In this document: in pieces, positions 11,401 to 23,118 of the stretch
Position numbering within the stretch: position 1 is the first letter of the stretch
Layout of the letters: each line of letters begins with the position of its first letter
The notes under the pieces: model-generated
Told to the model about the DNA's origin: nothing
Seen by the model: only the letters and a program-made list of their open reading frames with translations
The model's database searches: none
Assembly (NCBI GenBank): GCA_000469685.2
Contig: LS997565.1
Span: forward strand, 49,259,501-49,323,500
Reading direction: 5' to 3'
DNA from: Haemonchus contortus
Lineage: Eukaryota > Nematoda > Chromadorea > Rhabditida > Trichostrongylidae
DNA length: 64,000 nt
Made by a program: the position numbers and the translations under genes

Positions 11401-12196
11401 CAAGCAGTGGCAAATGGCGCAAACTGCGGAAGGCTTAGCTTCCTATAGAACTTTCAAGATGCTCGTCAAGGCTGGTGTAGCAAAAGCTAAAGATACAGAA
11501 ATGAACCCCCTGTATGAGAAACTCGGTAGTCGAAAGCAGATCTTTCTGCTGGCGAGAGCATGCTACCGGGTACGGGCTACTGAGGATATCGAATTGGGCG
11601 GGGAGGGGGGGGGGTGAGGAAGTCTGGTGGGGTCAGGCTTGGGGGGGGGGTAGAATATATCGACAGGTTACTGAACAAAGAATTTCCCCATGAGAATGGC
11701 TAGAGGTAAACAGAGGCGACGGCTGGTCTCATTGCACTTTGCACAGAGAATGAGGTGCGTAGAAGCAATAGGGAGGACGAAGGTTGGGAAGGCAATTGGC
11801 CCGGTTGGGATTATAAATGTGGCTTCAGTTGCTTGCAAGCCAGAAATTTCGGAATAGTTCTGTGATTTTCTGCGCTTCAGACTGAGAGAGAGGGGGCTTT
11901 TTGTTATTCATTTCATCAGTATTGGGAATCACACAGTGGATTCCCTATAAAGTGCGCTGAGATCTTTGTAATATTTCGTCTGTTCGAAGATGGAAGCGTT
12001 TAAGACTTCATCAAATCTTTGAGGATTTCGCTGAAATTTTATTTTCAGCAGGGAATATCGCTCTGCATTCGACGATCTCCTCGGAATCGGTCAACTAAAA
12101 GCTTTGTTCTGTCGCAGTAAGAAAATCGGTAATCAACAAGTAGCTACCTCATTCGGTGCACGTCCAAGCAACCGTGTCACGGCCACTGGGACTTAA
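8447..12196 (+). CDS. Srsx-class chemosensory GPCR, gene A (7 exons, 312 aa)
   Basis: Predicted seven-transmembrane receptor of the nematode Srsx class, which detects chemical cues at sensory-neuron membranes and signals through G proteins. Exons: 8447-8553, 8640-8738, 9170-9301, 10330-10443, 10584-10720, 10832-11033, 12049-12196; all introns GT-AG, phases 2,2,2,2,1,2; the frame closes exactly at TAA. TM1 about residues 12-32 (AFLGNGAIVY), TM2 43-66 (LRSPCNMLIAL, SLSDM), TM3 84-103 followed by the DRY-type motif IDRR (103-106), TM4 121-146 (QILPGC), TM5 172-193, TM6 207-231, TM7 243-262 ending NFFVYYIISREYR, the family signature. The start is the first ATG, one base after a TTTTTCAG acceptor, suggesting spliced-leader trans-splicing. 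Oddity: a 4.5-kb Penelope-like insertion begins 20 bp upstream, so its expression may be altered. Assignment to Srsx rather than a sister class is from remembered family motifs. Confidence 0.88.
11150..11830 (+). mobile_element. RTE-type LINE fossil in intron 6 of gene A
   Basis: The frame at 11435-11604 reads LASYRTFKMLVKAGVAKAKD then NPLYEKLGSRKQIFLLARA, which matches the linker between endonuclease and RT in RTE elements (pattern Y-K/R, A-K-A-x, Y-E-x-L, I-Y/F-x-L-A-R-x-R). Around 11770-11815 it reads TKVGKAIGPVGI, the start of the RT (usually K-x-G-K-A-x-G-P-D). Homologous to the fossil in intron 6 of gene B and absent from genes C and D. Includes a G-rich stretch 11596-11652. Confidence 0.65.
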
Positions 12197-13857
12197 TTGT
12201 GACGCTCCGTTTTTCTTATTTTGGCTTTGGTTGTACTATTTTATACATTTCCGAGCTCTGAGAAGTTCCCTGAAATATTGTATGTGCTCACGAAAATAAT
12301 CCACTGAAAGAATGATAAGTTATCCTGAATGGAAGGCATACTCGAGACCATCTGTCCAACACTTCAGACTTGGGAAGGAGCCCCTCTGTAGATGGAACAA
12401 ATGACGCATTTCCTTACCATTTGATCTCACGATTTTGTCCAAAGACTACAACTCTTTTGCAGACGTTAGACGCCTTTCGGTGATACTCGCAAAGTAACTG
12501 TTTAGGCCGAATACGCATTAAAAAGTTCTCTGCGATTCTGACAGGAAGCCGAATGTGGGAGCACGTATTTTGTCTATCACTCGCCAACCTTGTGATTTAG
12601 ATGATAGGAATTTTTTGATGACATGGCTTAGCGTTTCGACTCAGCACGCACATAGTATACAACCTTTCAAGCGCTGATTGTCCTCTAACGGTTTTGAAGG
12701 CTCAGACAGAAATACTTCAAAATTGATGTAACGTTTTTAATGGAAAATAAGAAAGTGTCGATGAGGATAGGACACCGGGGTGAGAAAAAAGAATATCTCA
12801 CAAATTACAAAAATATGTCGTCTGGAAAAAGAGTTGAGGAGAAAGTTCAGTAGTCCGAGATAGCTAGCCGGCTCGACCAAAGCAAGCGTGCTCCGCTTTG
12901 CATCGTGTGAGAAGTCTCTTCCTTCGAGTAGTCTCTGGAAGGTCGTGTATAACCCCGAATTTAAGGATGTAGCACTATTTCCGAAACTTCGATTTACGTT
13001 CTGATTTCCCTTACCGACAGACCACCTCCACTTGCACAATTAGCTCCTATCGTGCTACCGTTACTGGATAGTCTTTTCAGTTTTTAGAATGTAAAATGTA
13101 CGTGACATCATGTAACTTAGGTTTATCTGGTGGAATGTTCAATAGCTGGATTGGAATAAACTTTGTTACTTTCCCGTCAAAGATGTAAACCTGAGCAACT
13201 GCGCTTTTACTCTCTGAAAGTAAATCCTCCAGGAAGTAAAAATTCTAGGAAACCTCTATTCATCAAAAAGAAAACAACTGGAAATTTATCCTACAAATTG
13301 CGGTGCAATACACATTTGGACGAATGGATGTCAATAGAAGTCAGGATCGAAGATCATTCCTTGGAGGATGGGAAAGTGCAGAAGGCAGTGTGGCGGTTTG
13401 GCAGCTTGAGTCGATCTGCCAATATTTCAGACTCAAACCTGCAATACATCAGTGAAGTGTAGCGGCAATAAACTAAACCGTGCGAGACATTGGAAGCCAA
13501 TCGCTGCCATTTCCCTCAACCTCATACAGTATCAACCACACACGAGCTGAGTCAATGATGTTTCCAAGCAGAAGGTGTTCGCAAAATTAAGTGGCGAAGT
13601 CGTAAAATCCTGCCGCTTAGAATCCTCTAAGGCAGATTCAGTTAACTAGCAAATGGCAGAAAAACACATTATAGAGCGAGTGGCAGTAGCGTCAGCAGAA
13701 GAAACCACATGTGTAACCATCTGGAGGCTCATTGTCAGAGTAGCAAAAGTCGCTTAACCAAACGAAGTTATGGCATCGGACAAACTGTAGGAGTAGGGAG
13801 TATAACGAGTAAGGAAATGGTGCCTTCGGAGTGAAGGTGTGTGGCGTGCACCACAGT
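12197..13857. other. 3' flank of gene A, duplicated behind C and D, no gene
   Basis: The part from about 13170 to 13530 (for example AATTCTAGGAAACC, TACAAATTGCGGTGCAATA and GTGGCGGTTTGGCAGCTTGA) aligns with 42480-43110 behind gene C and 53220-53560 behind gene D. It is therefore part of the duplicated unit. Frames here (such as 13163-13462) are not kept open in the paralogous copies, so I call it non-coding. Confidence 0.55.
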
Positions 13858-16345
13858 AATTGGCCAAAGTTGACTATTTCGGTTTTTATTTCATTCATCA
13901 GTCTCTGATGAAGTGCAAGGAAGCTAAATTGTGATACCGTCCAGGCCAACAACATTCCGGTAACGACGGAGAAAATAAAGCTTTGCTTAACCGTGGTAGC
14001 TCTTCCCTTTTCTGCCTGTCGTTGTATATGTGTACACACGTGCCGTGTCAATTTTTTTAGTTGCTACATGGAAATGGCTTACTGAGATGGCAGCACGATG
14101 ACTCAGACAGGAGATTTGTTCTTGAACATGTGATGAACCAAAGCAACGATGCCTCTCTAATTTTGGGACTCCGTCTGATTATAAACCCAGACAATCGTGT
14201 CCTCCTACTTACATCGACGAAATGCCACTTATGCAGCATGTGCTTAGATCTAACCATTGGTGATGGCGAACATAAATAGACTGGAAGCTTGGGCCGAACA
14301 ACGGCATAAACATCACCTTATTGTTGGTGGTTACTGTACTGGTCGACACGCCGACACAATGTTATGAAAACTGAAGCATGAGCTGCTGGCAGCGAGGCAG
14401 TTAGACAATTAGAAACGTAGAAGCTCTTGCAACCTAAAGAACAGCAAAGAAGGTGGGAAGGCTCAAAACTCACAGTTCACGATACATATGGTTTTTATGT
14501 TTTCGCTCTAGAAATAAGGAAGCTGTCGGGTCGGAAAACTCAACAGCCAGAGCAAAGTGGAAGCCATCTCACCGGATCGCGCGGATGTCCCGCCTCTCGA
14601 CCGAAGTCAAGTCAGACGAGTGTCGAGGCGATACAGATCGCGGTATTCGCTCTAGGTCCCACACACATTCAGCTGATCGGGGAGTAAAGAGGCGATGTTT
14701 TTCTTCTATTCTTTTTTCTGTCGTCGTCGACGGCCCCGTACTATTACGTAAGCGCCCTACTCCTCGCTATCAAGTGGGGCGGGGCGCGGTGGGATTAGGC
14801 TCGTGATTGCTTCACTGTGACTTGTAGCATACACACTTCTATTCTGATTGCTTTTGCTAAGCGTTGGGAACGGTCAACCCGCCCACGCTCATATCTCTAT
14901 CTCACAATAAACGTTCTCAACCACCTTTGTCTTGTTGCCTTTAAAAGAGTAAATCACCCAGTCTTCACGCACCCATCCTGGTTATCTGCTGCGCGATTTC
15001 CGAAGTAAGAGTTGTTTCTGAGTTAAAATAACTACAGAAGATATCTCCAGGTACGTAGTACGGGGGTTTCCCTTATGAAGGGCGAATCAATTAAGATTCT
15101 GGGTCTTAGGAAAGACCGTAAAAGTTTGCTCGTGAGAGAGCTGTCTTCGTTCTAGGCCCCTAAGATGTTACTCTTTGACGCGGGAAATATGGCTGTTAGG
15201 CCGATGCACCAGATAACCAGGATGGGTGCGTGAAGACTGGGTGATTTACTCTTTTAAAGGCAACAAGACAAAGGTGGTTGAGAACGTTTATTGTGAGATA
15301 GAGATATGAGCGTGGGCGGGTTGACCGTTCCCAACGCTTAGCAAAAGCAATCAGAATAGAAGTGTGTATGCTACAAGTCACAGTGAAGCAATCACGAGCC
15401 TAATCCCACCGCGCCCCGCCCCACTTGATAGCGAGGAGTAGGGCGCTTACGTAATAGTACGGGGCCGTCGACGACGACAGAAAAAAGAATAGAAGAAAAA
15501 CATCGCCTCTTTACTCCCCGATCAGCTGAATGTGTGTGGGACCTAGAGCGAATACCGCGATCTGTATCGCCTCGACACTCGTCTGACTTGACTTCGGTCG
15601 AGAGGCGGGACATCCGCGCGATCCGGTGAGATGGCTTCCACTTTGCTCTGGCTGTTGAGTTTTTGGACCCGACAGCGTCCTTATTCCTAGAGCGAAAACA
15701 TAAAAACCATATGTATCGTGAACTGTGAGTTTTGAGCCTTCCCACCTTCTTTGCTGTTCTTTAGGTTGCAAGAGCTTCTACGTTTCTAATTGTCTAACTG
15801 CCTCGCTGCCAGCAGCTCATGCTTCAGTTTTCATAACATTGTGTCGGCGTGTCGACCAGTACAGTAACCACCAACAATAAGGTGATGTTTATGCCGTTGT
15901 TCGGCCCAAGCTTCCAGTCTATTTGTGTTCGCCTTTACCATTGAAGAGATCTAAGCACATGCTGCATAAGCGGTATTTCATTAATGTAAGTAGGAGGACA
16001 CGATTGTCTGGGTTTATAATCAGACGGAGTCCCAAAATTAGAGAGGCATCGTTGCTTTGGTTCATCACATGTTCAAGAACAAATCTCCTGTCTGAGTCAT
16101 CGTGCTGCCATCTCAGTAAGCCATTTCCATGTAGCAACTGAAAAAACTGACACGGCACGTGTGTACAAATATACACTGACAGGCAGAAAAGAGAAGAGCT
16201 ACCACGGTTCAGCAAAGCTTCATTCTGTCCGTCTCACCGGAATGTCGTTGACCTGAACGGTATCTCAATTTAGCGTCCTTGCCCTTTCATCAGAGACTGT
16301 TCATGGAAATAAAACCCGAAATAGCCAATTTCGACCAATCGCTAG
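13858..16345. repeat. Giant inverted repeat, arms about 1.1 kb, spacer about 220 bp
   Basis: The left arm (about 13858-14988) is repeated as reverse complement at about 15212-16345, around a unique spacer (14989-15211). The core of the arms (14060-14988 against 15212-16139) is nearly identical. Landmarks are GCTACATGGAAATGGCTTAC at 14063 and its complement ending at 16137, and ACCCATCCTGGTTATCTG at both inner ends. The outer 200 bp are more diverged. The outer part belongs to the 3' flank of gene A, so this is a recent inverted duplication of host sequence. Frames of 60-117 codons appear as mirror pairs only because of the symmetry. Confidence 0.92.
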
Positions 16346-16394
16346 GAGAGACAAGATCAAAAACCATTTGTACAAGCCCCTGGTTGTTTGGTTT

Positions 16395-16512
16395 TTGATC
16401 TTCTTCTTCTTTGTTTTCAATCCCTCGACCGACCGTCTGTCGCCCTCCTGCCCAATAGCAGTGCCTCGTGGCAAGCCGGCCGGCCGGCGGACTATGAAAG
16501 CAGCCATAGCAG
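16395..16512. repeat. End of a GC-rich fold-back element
   Basis: The stretch at 16478-16508 (GCCGGCCGGCCGGCGGACTA then TGAAAGCAGCCA) is the same terminal sequence as both ends of the fold-back element at 48217-48470, so this is a second, one-ended or diverged copy. No matching inverted left end was found nearby. Confidence 0.5.
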
Positions 16513-17647
16513 TATACCGTTGCAGTATATCTTCCCGTCATGCTGGAAAGATCTTAGTATGGGAAAAAAATTGAAAATTTGAGACTGCGTTGTTTGCGAT
16601 GAGGTGAAATTATTAGCAAGCGAAAATCCTCATGAGTATAATCGTTAAAGTATATCCGCATATCCGCAGTATAGAAAGAAAAGTCAAGTAAAATCTTGTT
16701 GCAATGGCATAATCAAAATGTGCCTTTAGAGGCTAATATTGTATGATCTTGGAGAAACTTCCCTGAACCGATAGCATCAAAACTTCACTGTGTCGCAGTG
16801 TGCATAGTGGTGTTTAGCAATTCGTTCGATTGTCAAGCCATGAAACGGTGTCACAGTCGGTCAGGAGGGCTGATCCCATGAGATGCTTCTCATCTATGTT
16901 GATTCGCTTTCATTGACGGATAAATCCATCACTGTTGGTGTTGCATTTTCTCGCGAATTTTAAAATTTTGGTGGTCTTCTGTTTTTTTTTTTGTTTGTAA
17001 GCTTATTTTATGAACATATGAGATAAAACACTTCGTACGTATATTCAAACACGAACACTGATTGTTTCTGCAAACCGCAGATTTCAAATGTGGCTTGCTA
17101 CAAAACGGTGCGTTATGAAAACAACGTAATAGGTAAATAATTGAATATTACTTCACTAAAGCCAAAAGCATAGGTATCCTTGAATAAATGACATCCACGT
17201 TCGCAGTCTCTGCGTAGTTTGTTTTATCCGCGTAGAGCTTCATCTGTAGTAGTTAACATCTTCTGGCAGTATTTTATTTTCGCGTGATAGCGCGGGCATT
17301 CCTCAACGTACCTGTAGAAAGTTCAAATCAAAACCAAACCATCATAACAAAAGTGGTTGGGACCATATTTCCGTAGGAACATGAATTTCTTTACAATACC
17401 TTCTCCACATTCTTCCCACTAAAATATGGACTTATTGGATTGCTGAAATGTGAACTATTCTCGGCAATTAGGAAACAATTATAGAGCACAAAACAAAAAC
17501 AAAGCAATTTAAGTAAGGGATATGTGGGTGATTGGTTTTAACAAATCAGATGAGTCGAAACGCCTCTAGTAACCGTTTTGTCGCATTATGCAAATAACAG
17601 AATCTATTTAATAAGCTTTTTCCTTTACTTTTTCAGCCTTTCTTACT

Positions 17648-17886
17648 CGCGGAGGTGGTGAATGGCAAGTGGTTCACTTCATTCATGCCTGGTCACGGTC
17701 TCGAACTTCGTATCGACATCCGCGCAAGCCAACTAAGCCTGCCATTCCTCCGAGGTCGGTTAATTGGCACCAGACTCGTCTGGGAGGATAAAAGCACTGA
17801 CTAGCACATCGGCTGGCCACCGCTAGTCATTGTATGGGCCACATACGCATTCAGTACCCTATTACGATTCTGACCAGGAAAGGATT
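17648..17886 (+). repeat. tRNA-derived SINE, copy 1, 3' end interrupted
   Basis: Begins GCGGAGGTGGTGAATGGCAA (A-box-like) with a B-box-like GGTCTCGAACTTC near 17697, then the family body (GTCGGTTAATTGGCACCAGA; GGCCACATACGCATTCAG). The family recurs at 30031, 32170, 48075, 48580 and 56861. A piggyBac-like MITE sits at its 3' end. Confidence 0.65.
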
Positions 17887-18138
17887 TTAACCCATTGCGT
17901 ACCGCAGTGTTTTGCGCTAGCTGCCGCATGTGCCCGGCGTTTCCTTCAAAATCTACGCGGGCGTCGTGGTTCACGGCGTGCAGCACGCAGCCACCCAGAG
18001 CGGTTGTTTGAGCGAATCGCAAAGTGTGGGCTGTTCGAACTTTATTGAATTCTAGAGTGATTTCGGAAGAAAATGCGGGCGCGCAGAGGCAGAGGGGCGT
18101 GCTTCACCATGTGCAGCACGCGGTACGCAATGGGTTAA
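17887..18138. mobile_element. piggyBac-like MITE, 244 bp, TTAA target duplication
   Basis: A perfect inverted terminal repeat, CCCATTGCGTACCGC at 17891-17905 and its complement at 18120-18134, is flanked on both sides by TTAA (17887-17890, 18135-18138). TTAA target sites and CCC-starting ends are the signature of the piggyBac superfamily. No transposase is encoded, so it must be mobilised in trans. Subterminal GCAGCACGC motifs occur near the right end. Confidence 0.8.
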
Positions 18139-18829
18139 TTTCCCATGGAACTTTGGATAGAGACCTAGGTATACCTATAGGGCTTGGAAACCCTAGTGGT
18201 GGACTAGTCTTGTAAAGTGTTTGGAATCGTACAAGTACTGTTTGGTAAAGACAAATAGAAAAACATGGCCTTATGAGATCAAGGATACGGTACCGATCTA
18301 GTAATTTGACATTTGCATGTGCTGGACATCGTGGCACAGGAGCGTGATCGTCTCGTTCCGAAGCTATAGAGAACCTGGCTCGGGAATGTACCCAATGCCT
18401 TTGATCGGAGTCAATTTTACAGATCCTCTGGCTGGTTTCCAATGACCTCGTACGACACCGACACGAATTTCCGCATCCTTATCACAGTACACGCCGGCTG
18501 TTATAGGAAACACTATTAACAGTGGGTTACACTTACTTTGTTGTTGGCTTCTATAGTGAAGTACGAGAAATGTTTACTTACCTAACAGGCAATTAAGCTT
18601 ATGTTTATCACACGAAATGTTCAAAACTTACGCATCAATGATGCCCAATTTCCCGTTATCACTTGCTATTAATGGCACTGATTTAGCAATTATCAACGCT
18701 CAGGCGCAAGAACCTCTCAATACTTCGAAGGCATTGCTTAAAGGCACAGTTTACGACAGTTGTGAGGTACCCATTCTTATTCAAAAAGTGGAAGTATACA
18801 TAGATTGGGAATAGTTAATTCGCCAATTT

Positions 18830-20450
18830 CCCAAGAAGGCCCCCTTCAACGCTCCGGGTAATTATAGACCTATAAGTTTAACTTCTATCTTTTGCAGGTT
18901 ATTTGAGAAAGTGGTAAAAGACGCTATTGTTGATCATTTAGATAGTAAGCAAATTTTGCCTGGTTGCCAGCATGGGTTTAGGAAAGGTCGATCTACAGTT
19001 ACGTTTAGGAAAGGTCGATCTACAGTTACGCAAATGCTTGCAACACTCAATGATTGGGTAGGTGCCCTGGATCAAAAGTCTTGTGTGGATGTCATATATT
19101 TTGATTTCCAAAAAGCCTTTGACAAAGTGTGCCATACTAAACTAACTGTAAAACTTTTAAAAGTTGGAGTACACCCGAGAATAGTACGATAGATAGAATC
19201 TTTTCTGTTCGAGGGTACTTTCCAAGTGAGGGTGAACAATTCCTTCTTTCCCGTCAGATACTCCCCTAGTGGAGTGCCTCGAGGAAGGGTCTTATCTCCG
19301 GTTCTATTTAATGTTAATATTTCGATCTTCCTGTTACGGTTGAGAGCTGTGGAGTATGCTGCAAGATCTTTGCGGATGCTATAAAGATTTATAAACCATT
19401 AAGGTCTTCTGATGACTTTCTTGCTATTCAGAGAGCCATCGGCGGTATCCTTGATTGGTCTAAAGCCTGGTGTCTACCCATTTCTATTGAAAAAACCAGA
19501 GTACTGCATCTGGGTAAAAACAATGTCCGTAATACCTACTCTATTTCGAACTCTCCCATTGCAGTTGCCTCTGTAGTTAAAGATCTTGGTTTTACAATCA
19601 CTAGCGAGCTATGTTTCGATGCACAATGCCTTAGCATTGCTGCTAAGGCGGAATCTAGGCTTTTTTCTCTATTTTTTAGTGATCCTACCGTTCTGCTCAA
19701 AGCCTTCAAAATGTACGTACGACCTATACTTGAATATGGGACCGTAATCTTTTCACCATGTAAGAAGAGAATTATACAGTACATCGAAAGGGTTCTAATC
19801 AGCTTCACAAGGAAAGTTTTCATTAGAGCGCTTGGTCACACTTACAATAGCATCCCTCGTGCTATTGTAACGAACAAAATGTTGAATTTAGACTCTTTTA
19901 ATAAAAGGAGAGTAGTGAACAATTTGATGACGGTGGATTAAATTATTATGGGCACAATCTCACTCGGTTTTACCAAATTGTTCTCCTTCAAATCTTCAAA
20001 AACAAGAGGGAACCCAAGCAAATTATGCTCTGCTCCGGTCAAAACCTCTCTAGGGAAGCAGTTCCTTACGCGCAGAGCTGGGTCAGAGTATACCGAACTT
20101 ACCAAAAAAGCTAGTTTCTCACTTAATCTTTCTAAGGGGAGAGGAGAAATCTCACAGTTCCTCAGGAATCACAGCTAGTTGTCACCTTAGTCATTATTGT
20201 TGTGTTGTCTTTAATAACGTGTTACTGGTATCCTGTATACATATGCATATATGTATCCATATATGAATATATTTTGATTTGTTGTTCATAATGTTCACTA
20301 ATAATTGATGTTCTCCATTAGTTTTTTTTGTGTTCCTTTAGTTGTTTATAATCACTTTCTAGGTACATGTTTGGATGTGTTTGATTTTTTTTCATTTTTT
20401 CCTTTCACATATTCCTAAAGGACATGTAATAAATTGAAATTTCAGAAAAA
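18830..20450 (+). mobile_element. CR1-like LINE, reverse transcriptase to 3' end, degenerate
   Basis: From 18830 the plus strand reads FNAPGNYRPISLTSIFCRLF, then CQHGFRKGRSTVT, then VDVIYFDFQKAFDKVCH (the first RT aspartate) near 19085-19135. It continues with SGVPRGRVLSPVLF near 19270, which is RT motif B. The F/Y-x-D-D box is lost in a frame-shifted stretch around 19360. The thumb and C-terminal part follow (RPILEYGTVIFSPCKKRIIQ at 19725). A 27-bp direct duplication (18977-19003, 19004-19030) repeats FRKGRSTVT. The element's 3' untranslated part probably ends near 20440. A second, independent CR1-like copy from that at 1-2760. Confidence 0.8.
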
Positions 20451-23118
20451 TATGGTTTTTTAAAAGTAGTGAAAATAGTGGTTGTAGGTGATTACCATTG
20501 AGGAAATGACCAGATATGGTATACGCGCGGGCTCAAATTCATCCTGTGGGGGAATCTCAAAAATCATTTTCATCGTGAACTGTGCCTTTAACCTCTTCGT
20601 AGCGTTTGAGCTAATATCTTCTTCATTCCTCCGAGGACGTAACCCAAGCACGATAGGTAACTTCATCGTGACAAATTTGTGATAATAGCAGCACACTCAA
20701 GTTGTGTCCCTGCATCCCGTCTCGTCGTTTGTTTCCTCCTTTGTGGGGGTTGCTTTCCTCCTTCGAGGGTGATGTGGGAGTAGAGTTGTCTTTAGTCATG
20801 ATAGGCTAGGGTAAAAAGGAAAGCAGTGATAAACCCTACTGACAAATGATCTTAGTATATTGGGCGTAGCATCATTAGAAACTGATGAAACTTGTAAGTT
20901 GCCTGTTCATGCATTAGCACAATCGTGTTCTCAATGTACGGCAAGCTATGAGAGAATATTTACCTCCTAAGTTTTCCTTAGAATCGTTATGACCTAACCA
21001 CATCCTACAAATGTTAGTGAACAACGCTATGTTTTGATGCTCCTATTATTTCATTCTGGCGAAAAATTCATTTTTGTATTTGTTTTGACTTTTCTAATCA
21101 ACAACAATGCAAGCCGTCCGTCAAATTAGATTCAGAAAAGCCTGACTCAACTCAGCGGGACGGGGCGGGTGCTGGGTGAGGGTTGTACTACTTCAACTGT
21201 AGGAAATGCCAAATAGAGTTAGTAGTGAGCTCAGATTCCAATGTTGATGTTTTTCGGTTTCGAAGGCTGTTACGATGGCGAAATGAAATCTATGTATATA
21301 CTTTGAATTTCAGCAGACTGCATTTGCTAGATCTCTTCTTAACGCTCAGTCGTCATAGTTGTAGACATGTCAGAATACTCATTTCTGCTTATAAGAAAGA
21401 AAAACAGTGTTAGATTTAAAAACCTGGTTGTAGTTAACAATTACGATATACAAGTGACACTATGATTCCGATTACTGGATTGCCCGAGCAACTTCGTTTT
21501 TATGAAATAGCATGTCTGCAGCTCAGCTTAAAAAATGAGAACATATGGTGTTTGAAGGTGAACCCCTCATTTGTCCTTGCTCTGTTTCTCCATCATCAGT
21601 CATCTTATTTGTCTTCCGTCTGTATTTCTACTGCATAGTGAGAAGATAAGACTTCTACTTCCGTGGGGCCGGTCTAACTTGTTCTCCTAATCTCGAATTC
21701 AACACTTGGTATATTTCAAAGCGTCACTCTCAACTTGTTTAGCGGTGGAGAGTTTTACTAGAATTTTCTCGTCTCCTCCTCCTTACCCAGGTAAACCAAA
21801 AAAGTTCTAAATCCATGGCGCGTCAATTAAATATTTATTTCAAGAACCATCTAGGAAGATGAAAGCTCAGATTCGCACATCGATGGGGCACTGCAACTGT
21901 ACAGACCGCATAGGCATTTAAAACACCAGTTATAAAAATTGGACCGTGTTCATCCCAAAAGGTTTCCTCCTATAACCATATTCATTCTTCATGTCACTAG
22001 TGTCTTGTCGATACCGTGATCTTAGCTTGCTCAGTTCCCTTCTTTTTCCTTTTTTTTCTCAGATATCCCACACGTTCTTTTACTTCTACTCAAATACTCA
22101 AATAAGTTCTCTTGCTTGATAGAAGAATTCTGGAACAGCTTTCAGACTTTCATATCAGCACTGGCCACTTGTTACCGCATCTTCGTGGACAAGATCTGCT
22201 CTTCGACTGCTTTGTACAGTCTTTCCAATACCAGAGAATTCTAAACATTTATACTAACTGGTAAGGAAGCACCCTACCCATTTGGAGAAAGTCGCAACGA
22301 ATTCTGTTATATACCCTTCCGATGCGCCTTATAACTACTACCATTCCCTTCCTCCTAGAACACTTGGGGTTCGAGTTTCAGAGCTTATTCAAAAGGAAAA
22401 AAACGGACATAATATTCTGGCCTTCTAGCGACCCTTCAACCTTGCCAGTTCATGGCATGTCAGCTATACGCAGTTCTCCATTTCTCTCAGTTGTATCCCC
22501 TACGAGGTTGAACGCTCTAGGTCAAGAACCCAAGAATTTATAAAGTTCATGACAGCCAAAAGAACAGCTATAGCGAAACACATACGATACACTACATTAC
22601 ACAGCCTCGTTAGAAGTTGAGGGACGGGACAGGACAGCGTGCATTATGACCCGCAAGGGTGGAATAAGGTATGCTGTAAACCCTCCGTCTGCACAGGCGT
22701 CTGCACAGGAATTACGACGAAGCATCCACTCCCTCTGCTTCATTGTGTTATCGAGGAGATCAGTTATCGCCTTTCCGTCTCGGATCCCGCATTTCTGTGC
22801 AGAAATACAATAGTGGAAACGTGACCATGCCGACAAAGTTACGCTGACTAATATATTTCTAAGTAGGAATTAGCATTTTCACGCGGTGCTATGATGCTCC
22901 CAGTATGCTCGAGACAGCAGCACGACGATTCAACCCTAGCTAGTTTTGCATAGAAGCTCTGTATTATATTTATGGATGCGGTTGTTCAACATTGGATGAA
23001 CACAATCCCGGATGATGAAGATGATGTGAATAAGTTATCAATTATTCGGAGACTTATTCTGGATTTTGAGATGGTTTTGTTTCTGCCTCCCCAACGATCC
23101 ATCCCAACGATTTTCATA
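20451..23118. other. Intergenic, no gene recognised
   Basis: AT-rich sequence with only short frames (61-79 codons) that have no recognisable motif or splice-consistent continuation. A short C/G-rich piece near 21150-21190 and a possible repeat end near 22620-22840 are the only compositional changes noticed. Confidence 0.5.

Noticed and set aside
13163..13462. 99-codon frame behind gene A
   Set aside because: The homologous DNA behind genes C and D has stops and frameshifts, and there is no domain or splice logic.
14427..15771. Mirror-image frames of 86 and 117 codons on opposite strands
   Set aside because: They are the same sequence read twice because of the inverted repeat. No motif; the overlapping frames in each arm cannot all be real.
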